A DNA stretch of 12,361 nt, taken from positions 1 through 12,361 of the forward strand of contig JBFKQZ010000072.1 of assembly GCA_041627475.1 (NCBI GenBank). Reading direction: 5' to 3'. The first letter of the stretch is position 1. Each line of letters opens with the position of its first letter. This document shows, piece after piece, positions 1 through 6,400 of this stretch. The notes below the pieces were generated by a model that worked only from the letters and a program-made list of their open reading frames with translations, was not told the origin of the DNA and searched no databases. Source of the DNA: JBFGFG01 sp041627475 (GTDB lineage Bacteria; Actinomycetota; Nitriliruptoria; Nitriliruptorales; Nitriliruptoraceae). The translations under genes were made by a program, and so were the position numbers.

Positions 1-462
1 CAGTTCTTCGACCAGGAACTCGACCTGCACCACCCAGCTGCGCAGCCGCCCTTCGTGGGCCAGCTGCTCGGCCAGCGACGCCCCTTCGGCATCCAGCCGT
101 GCGAGGAGCTCGCCGTTGTAGGCGGCCGTGGCGGTGATGAACCCGGCGAGCTGGTCGAACCCCAGCACCCCGGCGGCGAACAGCCCAGCGACCTCCGGCA
201 CCGCCGGCAGCCGCCGTGCGACCGACACCAGACGGCCGGCGAGCGGACGCGGCAGGCCTGCTTCCCAGACGAGGTAGTCCTCGACCGTGCAGCCGGCGGT
301 GGCGGCGGTGCCGCCCCACCGCAGCGCCTCGCACGTCAACCGCAGCAGGCGCGCATGCGTCGCGTGCAGCACGACCGCAGTCTCCTCGATCGCAGCCAGG
401 GGTGACCCGTCGGCGGCCACATCAGGGCCGCCGTGGTCCGGCTGGTCAGGGCTCGAGCGCAT
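1..462 (-). CDS. DUF222 (13E12 repeat) family protein, 5' part only, probable HNH endonuclease
   Basis: The frame is open from the ATG at 462-460 to the left edge, giving 154 residues. The visible part resembles the N-terminal DUF222 domain of actinobacterial 13E12-repeat proteins. Its pattern includes a helical stretch with HATHARLLRL, then VEDYLVWEAGLPRPLAGRLV, an LPAVPEVAGLFAAGVLGFDQ segment, and a long helical region near the edge. In this family a C-terminal HNH nuclease domain usually follows; here it would lie outside the window, so nuclease function is inferred from the family and not seen. The start is chosen because the ATG at 473 is in another frame and a -10 element sits exactly 7-12 bases upstream of 462, which suggests a leaderless transcript. 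Codon use is normal for the window, so there is no sign of recent transfer. The family call is fairly secure; the biological role of DUF222 proteins is poorly known. Confidence 0.75.
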   Translation of the reverse strand, partial: MRSSPDQPDHGGPDVAADGSPLAAIEETAVVLHATHARLLRLTCEALRWGGTAATAGCTVEDYLVWEAGLPRPLAGRLVSVARRLPAVPEVAGLFAAGVLGFDQLAGFITATAAYNGELLARLDAEGASLAEQLAHEGRLRSWVVQVEFLVEEL

Positions 463-466
463 GACC

Positions 467-491
467 CAAACATACGTACGACCTGTGACAC
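467..491 (-). promoter_or_regulatory. Promoter of the DUF222 gene with LexA-box-like and RecA-NDp (PafBC)-like motifs
   Basis: On the minus strand TATGTT (474-469) fits the TANNNT -10 element and would start transcription on the A of the ATG. Eight bases upstream of it is GTGTCACAG (491-483), which matches 6 of 9 positions of the mycobacterial RecA-independent damage motif TTGTCRGTG-N8-TANNNT, at the expected 8-base spacing. Overlapping it, plus-strand 466-481 matches 9 of the 12 defined positions of the actinobacterial SOS box TCGAAC-N4-GTTCGA. Several mycobacterial 13E12 genes are known to be DNA-damage induced. Both matches are imperfect, so control by LexA or PafBC is a hypothesis. Confidence 0.45.
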
Positions 492-563
492 CCGCCCGAC
501 CAGATCCCACCAGCCTGTGGACGAGCAGGCCCGCCGCCGACGTGTCCGTGCGCGACGACCCAC

Positions 564-728
564 CTACGGGCGGTCGACCTCGACGGCGGCCCCGTCGTGC
601 AGCACGACCGCCCGGAGGAGTGGTTCGCCGGCCGGCCTTCCCAGAGGATCAGCGCCGCAGGCGACCAGCAGGAGCGCGCCGCCGACGGCGAGCAGCACGC
701 AGAGCGTCCCGGACGTCGGCCAGGTCAC
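564..728 (-). CDS. Possible small lipoprotein, 54 residues
   Basis: A GTG at 728 opens a 54-codon frame ending in TAG at 566-564. The predicted peptide has a hydrophobic stretch LCVLLAVGGALLLVAC, ending in a lipobox-like LVAC with the cysteine at residue 24. A short tail with acidic residues follows. The frame begins two codons after the stop of the crotonase gene upstream, so coupled translation is conceivable. Points against it: the N-terminus has no Lys or Arg before the hydrophobic core, there is no clear Shine-Dalgarno sequence, and an 8-bp inverted repeat at 709-734 overlaps the start. It could be a chance frame in GC-rich DNA. I do not recognise a family. Confidence 0.3.
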   Translation of the reverse strand: MTWPTSGTLCVLLAVGGALLLVACGADPLGRPAGEPLLRAVVLHDGAAVEVDRP

Positions 729-734
729 GTCCGG
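709..734 (-). terminator. Inverted repeat directly after the crotonase gene, possible terminator
   Basis: CCGGACGT at 709-716 and ACGTCCGG at 727-734 are perfect 8-bp arms around a 10-base loop. The repeat abuts the stop codon of the crotonase gene at 737-735. No U-tract follows, as is common for actinobacterial terminators, so the call rests on position and symmetry alone. Confidence 0.4.
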
Positions 735-1532
735 TCACCGGCCCGTGAACTCGGGCGAGCGGCGGTCGCGGCCGGCGGCGAGCCCCTCCGCGAGGTCCTC
801 GGTGCCGTAGTTGACGGCCTGCATGGCGGCCTCGAGGTCGAGCTGCTCGTCGAGGGTGTTCGTCGAGCTGACCGACAGCGTCGTCCGCAGCTGGCGCACG
901 ACGAGCGGGGACGCCGCGGCGACCTCCTCCGCCAGCGACAGCGCTGCGGGGAGCACCTCGTCCGCGGGGAGCGCCTCCAGGGCCAGGCCGTCCGCGGCGG
1001 CCTCCGTGCCGGAGAACAGGCGCCCGGTGTAGAGCCACTTCGCGGCGTTCTGTGCACCGAGGATGCGCGGCAGGAACCACGACCCGCCCATGCCGGGATG
1101 CAGTGCGAGGCGCGAGAAGTTCAGTCCGACCTTGGCCTCGTGCGCGACGATGCGGAGGTCGCAGGCCAGCGCGACGCAGAGCCCCGCGCCCACGGCGTGG
1201 CCGTTGATCGCGGCGACGACGGGGACGGGCAGCGACCGCAGCTCGAGGAAGCGGTCGTAGAACGAGCGCATCTCGTCGGTGGCGTCGAAGCCCTCCTCGC
1301 GCGTCCGGCGGGCGTGGTCCTCCAGCATGCCGAGGTCGCCACCGGCGGAGAAGGCCGGTGGCGTCCCGGTCAGCACGGCCACGCGCAGGTCCTCGTCGGT
1401 TGCCAGGTCGAGGAAGGTGTCGCGCAGCGCGTCACCCATCTCGGGCGTCATCGCGTTGCGGCGGTCGGGGTCGTGCAGCGTCACCACGGCCACGCCGTCG
1501 TCGCGTCGTTCCACCTGCACCAGGTCGGTCAC
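735..1532 (-). CDS. Enoyl-CoA hydratase/isomerase (crotonase) superfamily protein
   Basis: The protein has 265 residues, the normal length for a single-domain crotonase. The fold is shown by the oxyanion-hole segment FSAGGDL (61-67), the second oxyanion glycine in INGHAVGAGL (109-118), ALACDLRIVAHEAKVGL (121-137), HPGMGG (145-150) and the typical tail RRSPEFTGR. Crotonases act on acyl-CoA thioesters in the cytoplasm, in beta-oxidation and related degradations. The two glutamates that catalyse hydration in rat mitochondrial enoyl-CoA hydratase (Glu144, Glu164) align here with Cys119 and Phe139, so simple hydratase activity is doubtful; isomerase or another CoA reaction is equally possible. GTG at 1532 is preferred to an upstream in-frame ATG at 1616 because AGGAGG lies 5 bases before it and the family begins at this point. 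It is transcribed in the same direction as the lipoprotein gene upstream, with 121 bases between. Confidence 0.9.
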   Translation of the reverse strand: MTDLVQVERRDDGVAVVTLHDPDRRNAMTPEMGDALRDTFLDLATDEDLRVAVLTGTPPAFSAGGDLGMLEDHARRTREEGFDATDEMRSFYDRFLELRSLPVPVVAAINGHAVGAGLCVALACDLRIVAHEAKVGLNFSRLALHPGMGGSWFLPRILGAQNAAKWLYTGRLFSGTEAAADGLALEALPADEVLPAALSLAEEVAAASPLVVRQLRTTLSVSSTNTLDEQLDLEAAMQAVNYGTEDLAEGLAAGRDRRSPEFTGR

Positions 1533-1537
1533 GTCGG

Positions 1538-1563
1538 CCTCCTCGGGTCGGCCGCGCAGTCTA
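1538..1563 (-). promoter_or_regulatory. Ribosome binding site and candidate -10 element of the crotonase gene
   Basis: AGGAGG (1543-1538 read on the minus strand) lies 5 bases before the GTG at 1532 and decides the start. TAGACT (1563-1558) fits TANNNT and would give a leader of roughly 19 bases. No convincing -35 hexamer is visible, so the promoter half of this call is weak, while the ribosome binding site is strong. Confidence 0.5.
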
Positions 1564-1653
1564 GGAGCGGGTGGCACGGGTCCCCGCGCCGGCCACGCCG
1601 CCGATCGCGACCTCAACCCCGAGGAGCTGCGTCCGACGGCGTGGCCCCGTCCG

Positions 1654-3096
1654 TCATCGGGTGACGACGGCCGGTTGCGAGGTCAGCGGCACGGCCCCGA
1701 CACCCCGCAGCTGGTAGCTGTGGACGTGGCCGGGCTGGTGGCCGCTGACGTCGATCGCACCTGTGCCGGCCGGCAGCAGGGCGACGACCTCCCCGTCCCG
1801 CAGGACGTGGCGGTCGTGGTCGAGTGGTGTCGTGGTGATCCGCACGAGCTCGCCGTGGAGCGTGGCGGTGGCGACGCCTCCGACAGCGACAGCGACGACG
1901 TCCGGCGTGGGCACAGGCACCTCGACGGTCGTGATCGTGGTCCCGTCGAGACCGATCAGCTCGGCGTGCAGGGTCCCGTCACTGCCGACCTCGGCCGAGC
2001 GCAACGGCACGTGCACGACCCTGCCGTCGTTGCTGGAGCCGACGTACAGCGGTGAGGTCAGCTGGCCGCCCCACAGCCGTGCACCGACGATGCCGGAGCC
2101 GTCGATGTCGATCCGGGCCGTCGCCCCCGCCGTCTCCAGGCTGCTGTAGGTCGAGCCCGAGGTCGAGCCGACGGTCACGGAAGCGCCGTCGACGCGGCCG
2201 GAGTCGGCGGTGATCATGGCGCAGCGCGCCTTGCCCCAGAGCAGGGTCGTGGCCGACTCGTTGACGATCGGTGGCGTCCAGTCGCTGAGACGACCACCGG
2301 ACCAGGTCGCGAGCTCGAAGGTCCGCACGTCCGCGGGCAGCGACACGCGTGGTTCGTGGACCGTCCACCAACGGTCCCCGTCGGCGCGCACGAGCCAACG
2401 GCCGCTGTGGGTGCCGAGCGTGCTCCACGTGACGCTCGTGCCGTCACGGCAGAACTCGGCGCGGACACGCACCGGCGGCAGTGGCAGGTCACGGAGGTGT
2501 TCGATCGAGAGCACCGCCGCGAGTCCGTGGCCACGGCCCTCGACCGCGACGGTGAGGTTGCCTGCGAGGTCCTCGAGCAGCAGTTCGACCGTGTCGACGG
2601 CTGCCGGGGCGAGTCCCCAGACGTCCACGATGGCACGGCCACCGGTCACGACGTGGCGACCGAGCAGGTTGCCCTCGGCACGGACGTGCACGGCGACGAC
2701 GTCTGCGTCCGGGTCACTCACCTCGACGAGCAGTGTCGCTCCCGCCGCGTGCCGGCGCAGCACGTGGACGCGGACCTCGTCGTCGGTGACGGTGGTGTCG
2801 GCTGCGACGGCGGTCAGTGTCCCGGCGGGATCGATCGGGACGCCGTTCGCGAGCACCTCGAAGGTGTGGGGGGCGTCGTCGGCGAGCGGGACGCTGTGCG
2901 CGGGTGTGGTCGTGGTGGCGACGGGCTGACCGTCCTGGACGACGGTCCAGGTCGTGGCGCCGGCGTCCGGCCACGAGAGGTGGACACCGTCCTCGTCGGG
3001 CACGACCGTCAGGGGGCGGTCGGGCGGCGTCGTCGTTGCGGCGGCGCAGGCGAGCAGGGCGGCACAGGCCGCGACGGACGTGCGGATGGATGACAT
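1654..3096 (-). CDS. Secreted lipoprotein with fibronectin-III-like repeats, function unknown
   Basis: The protein has 480 residues. Its N-terminus MSSIRTSVAACAALLAC is a lipoprotein signal peptide with Arg5, a hydrophobic core and the lipobox LLAC (Cys17), so it should be anchored on the outer face of the membrane. The mature part is rich in Val, Thr, Asp and Gly and looks entirely beta-stranded. At least three stretches resemble fibronectin-III-like modules: about 28-95 (with VHLSWPDAG and TFEVLANG), about 215-280 (with SVTWSTLG and TFELATWSGG), and about 405-475 (with VRITTTPLDHDRHVLRDGE and SYQLRGVG). No catalytic motif is recognised. The ATG at 3096 is chosen over one 10 codons upstream because GAGGA lies 6 bases before it and the signal peptide starts there. 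It is divergent from gltB across a 327-base regulatory region. Family and role are unknown; adhesion or glycan binding would be a guess. Confidence 0.75.
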   Translation of the reverse strand: MSSIRTSVAACAALLACAAATTTPPDRPLTVVPDEDGVHLSWPDAGATTWTVVQDGQPVATTTTPAHSVPLADDAPHTFEVLANGVPIDPAGTLTAVAADTTVTDDEVRVHVLRRHAAGATLLVEVSDPDADVVAVHVRAEGNLLGRHVVTGGRAIVDVWGLAPAAVDTVELLLEDLAGNLTVAVEGRGHGLAAVLSIEHLRDLPLPPVRVRAEFCRDGTSVTWSTLGTHSGRWLVRADGDRWWTVHEPRVSLPADVRTFELATWSGGRLSDWTPPIVNESATTLLWGKARCAMITADSGRVDGASVTVGSTSGSTYSSLETAGATARIDIDGSGIVGARLWGGQLTSPLYVGSSNDGRVVHVPLRSAEVGSDGTLHAELIGLDGTTITTVEVPVPTPDVVAVAVGGVATATLHGELVRITTTPLDHDRHVLRDGEVVALLPAGTGAIDVSGHQPGHVHSYQLRGVGAVPLTSQPAVVTR

Positions 3097-3177
3097 GATG
3101 GGTCCTCGGGGTCGAGTGGTCCCCACCGTCGTCCGCGCGGCCGCAGCCGGAATCCGTACGCACTACGCGACCACGGC

Positions 3178-3202
3178 CCGTGTCGACTACTGCACGACAC
3201 GG
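3178..3202. promoter_or_regulatory. Operator-like inverted repeat 1 (8-9-8)
   Basis: CCGTGTCG (3178-3185) and CGACACGG (3195-3202) are perfect complements around the 9-base spacer ACTACTGCA. The centre lies about 95 bases upstream of the lipoprotein start and about 234 upstream of gltB. This geometry fits a dimeric DNA-binding regulator; the protein is unknown. Confidence 0.45.
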
Positions 3203-3263
3203 ATCGGCCGCGACTGCGGGCGTCGGACTACGCACCAGCGGCGCCGAGTCGCTCCTGACCGCT

Positions 3264-3288
3264 CTCCGTAGTGGTCCGAGCTACGGAG
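3264..3288. promoter_or_regulatory. Operator-like inverted repeat 2 (8-9-8)
   Basis: CTCCGTAG (3264-3271) and CTACGGAG (3281-3288) are perfect complements around the 9-base spacer TGGTCCGAG. It ends 21 bases before the predicted gltB -35 element, a usual place for an activator or repressor site. It shares arm and spacer lengths with repeat 1 but not its sequence, so the two may serve different regulators. Confidence 0.45.
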
Positions 3289-3309
3289 GGGCCGACACGG
3301 CACGCCGTG

Positions 3310-3339
3310 TTGTCGCCGTGCCGGGTGAGCCGGTAACGT
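3310..3339 (+). promoter_or_regulatory. Candidate gltB promoter
   Basis: TTGTCG (3310-3315) and TAACGT (3334-3339) are separated by 18 bases and fit sigma-70-type -35 and -10 elements of actinobacteria. Transcription would start near 3346, leaving a leader of about 78 bases that contains the stem-loop at 3351-3381. Confidence 0.6.
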
Positions 3340-3350
3340 CAGGGGAGAGC

Positions 3351-3381
3351 AACGGCGCTCGACCCCCGGGTCGGCGCCGTT
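3351..3381 (+). promoter_or_regulatory. Long stem-loop in the gltB leader
   Basis: AACGGCGC (3351-3358) pairs with GCGCCGTT (3374-3381). Inside it, after one bulged T at 3359, CGACCC (3360-3365) pairs with GGGTCG (3368-3373). The stem is perfect apart from the bulge. It begins about 5 bases after the predicted transcription start and ends 29 bases before the Shine-Dalgarno sequence. It could act as an attenuator, a protein-binding RNA hairpin or, as DNA, an operator. No U-tract follows, so it is not a classical terminator. Confidence 0.5.
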
Positions 3382-3423
3382 CGTGCGTTCCGGCCCCCGC
3401 CACGACGCACGGAGGAACGCTCG

Positions 3424-6400
3424 ATGACGACCGGCCTGTACGACCCCCGCTTCGAGAAGGACAACTGCGGGATCGGCTTCGTCGCCCACGTCGACGGGCG
3501 GCCACGCCGCGACGTCGTGACCAAGGCCATCGACGGGCTGGCCAACGTCAAGCACCGCGGTGCGGTGGCGGCGGACGGCAAGTCGGGGGACGGCGCCGGG
3601 ATCCTCACGCAGATCCCGCGCGACCTCGTCTTCGCGCACGCGATCGACCTCGGGCACGGCACCGTGCAGCCCGGCGACCTCGGGCTCGCGTTCCTGTTCC
3701 TCGACCCGGACGACAGCGCCGCCCGTGACACGGCGAAGCGCGCCGTGGAGGACGCCTGCGCCGCGGAGGACATCACGGTCCTCGGCTGGCGGGACGTGCC
3801 CGTCGACCCGGAGGCCATCGGGGCCATCGCCCGCAGCGCGATGCCGCACCTGACGCAGGCGATCCTCCGGCGCCCGGCCGGCACCGACGACGTCCGCGCC
3901 GAGCGACTGGCCTACCGCGCCGAGCGACGGGCCGCCGCCACGTGCCGCGAGACCGGCTCGCGCTACTACGCGGCGAGCTTCTCGTTCCTCACCGTGACCT
4001 ACAAGGCCATGGCGGACGCCGACCAGCTCGAGGGCTTCTACCTCGACCTGCAGGACGAGCGGTTCGCGTCGAGCCTCGCGATCTTCCACTCGCGCTTCTC
4101 GACCAACACGATGCCGACGTGGGAGCGCGCGCAGCCGTTCCACACCCTCTGCCACAACGGCGAGATCAACACGATCGAGGGCAACGTCAACCTGATGAAG
4201 GCCCGCCAGGCGGATCTCGGGGCCGACTGGATCGACGCCAAGCTCATCGACCCGGTCATCCCGTCGGACGGCTCGGACTCCGCCAAGCTGGACAGCGCCC
4301 TCGAGCTGCTCGTGCGTGGCGGCCGCGACGTGCGCCACGCGATGGCGATGCTCGTGCCCGAGGCGTGGGAGGGCGCCCGGGACGTCGATCCCGCGGTCCG
4401 CGACTTCTACCGCTACCACGCCTGCCTGGTGGAGCCGTGGGACGGTCCGGCCGGCCTGATCTTCACGGACGGCACCCGCGTCGGCGCGACGCTCGACCGC
4501 AACGGGCTGCGGCCCCTGCGCTACCTCGTCAGCGAGGACGGCTGGGTCGTCGCCAGCTCCGAGGTCGGCAACGTCAAGCTGGACGGCCCGTTGCGCCGTG
4601 ACCGGCTCGGGCCGGGCCAGATGCTCTGCGTCGACCCGACCGAGGGCGGGCTGCAGGAGGACACCGAGCTCAAGCAGCGCCTCGCCGAGCAGCGGCCGTA
4701 CGGGGAGTGGCTCGACACCCACCTCGTGCGCGCCGGCGCCGGTGCCGCGGTCGACCGCGTGCCGGAGGACCTCGTCGCCCGGCAGGTCGCGTACGGCGTC
4801 ACCAAGGAGGAGGTCATCTCGATCCTCCGCCCGATGGCGACGCAGGCCAAGGAGACCACGAGCTCGATGGGTGACGACACCCCGATCGAGCCGCTGGCGC
4901 AGTACCACCGCCCCGTCAGCCACTACTTCAAGCAGCGCTTCGCGCAGGTCACCAACCCGCCGATCGACCACCTGCGCGAGCACGAGGTCATGAGCCTGCG
5001 CACGCTGCTCGGGCCGCGCCGACCGCTGCTGACCGAACAGCCCGAGGCGGCCGCGCTCGTGGAGCTCGGCAGCTTCTACCTCACCCCGGACGGGCTGCAG
5101 CGGATCGTGCTGGACCCCAACGGCATCGAGGTCCAGGCCGTCGACGCGTCCTTCCCCGTCAGCGACGGGACGGAGGGCCTCGAGACCGCCCTGGAGCGCC
5201 TCGGCGACGAGGCGGTCCAGTTCGTCCGTGACGGCGCAGGCATCGTCGTGGTCTCCGACGTCGGCGCGGACGAGGAGCGCTGCCGCGTCCCGATCCTGCT
5301 CGCCGTCGGTGCGGTGCACCAGCGGCTGCTGCGCGAGGGCCTGCGGACCCGCACCAGCCTCGTGGCCGAGACCGACGAGGCCCGCGAGACGCACGACATG
5401 GCGACGCTGCTCGGCTACGGCGCCGACGCGATCGTGCCGCGCCTGGTGCTGCAGACGATCACCGACCTCGCCGACGAGGGCCGCATCGGCGGCGACAACC
5501 CGGCGGCGTCCGAGGCGCAGGAGCGCTACCGCACGGCCGTCGAGGACGGCGTGCTCAAGATCATGTCGAAGATGGGCGTGTCGACCGTCGACTCGTACCG
5601 TTCGGCGCAGCTGTTCGAGGCACTCGGCCTGTCCGACGAGGTCGTCGAGCGCTGCTTCACCGGCACGGTGTCGACCCTCGGAGGTCTGACCTTCGAGGAC
5701 CTCGCCGAGGACGTGCTGTCCCAGCACGCCGACGCGTACGAGACCGAGCCCGAGCTCAAGAGCCCAGGTGTCATCAAGTACAAGCTGGGCGGCGAGTTCC
5801 ACGACATGAACAAGCCGGTCATCGACGCGCTGCACGACACACTGGGGCTGGGGCGCAAGCCCGCCACCGAGCCGCTGACCATCGACGGGCTCGGCGCGAT
5901 GACGGTCGACGAGCAGGCCGCCCACGTCCTGCGGGTCGCCACCGACCAGGGCCGCTGGGAGCTCTACGAGCGCTTCGCGGAGCTGGTCAACAACCGGCCG
6001 ACCGCGATGCCGCGTGACCTGCTGCGGTTCGTCGAGGCCGACGAGCCCGTCCCGCTCGACGAGGTCGAGTCGGCGAGCGACATCGCCACCCGGTTCTCCA
6101 CCGGCGCGATGAGCCACGGCGCGCTGAGCGCCGAGGCGCACGAGACGCTCGCGGTCGCGCTCAACATGATCGGCGGCAAGGCGAACTCCGGCGAAGGGGG
6201 CGAGGACCCGCACCGCTTCCGCACGCGCGGCACCGGTGTCGACAAGGACTGCCGCATCAAGCAGGTGGCGTCCGGCCGCTTCGGTGTCACGCCGCAGTAC
6301 CTGGCGTACGCCGAGGAGCTGCAGATCAAGATGGCGCAGGGCTCCAAGCCCGGTGAGGGCGGCCAGCTGCCCGGTCACAAGGTCTCCGAGGAGATCGCCC

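Larger units (their letters stand above)
3097..3423. other. Divergent intergenic region between the lipoprotein gene and gltB
   Basis: No credible gene is seen here. It holds GAGGA (3103-3107) as ribosome binding site for the lipoprotein gene, two perfect 8-9-8 inverted repeats (3178-3202 and 3264-3288), a sigma-70-like promoter (3310-3339) and a leader stem-loop (3351-3381). The gltB ribosome binding site GGAGGA lies at 3411-3416, 7 bases before the ATG. The pentamer ACTAC occurs at 3162, 3186 and 3227 and, inverted, at 3268. Confidence 0.7.

Noticed and set aside
1635..1655. Short inverted repeat GACGG/CCGTC at the end of the lipoprotein gene as a terminator
   Set aside because: The arms are only 5 bp, alternative pairings exist and no extension is possible, so it cannot be told from chance.
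597..1664. A 355-codon plus-strand frame across the crotonase gene
   Set aside because: It is the mirror of a clear crotonase on the minus strand and has no start signal or family pattern.
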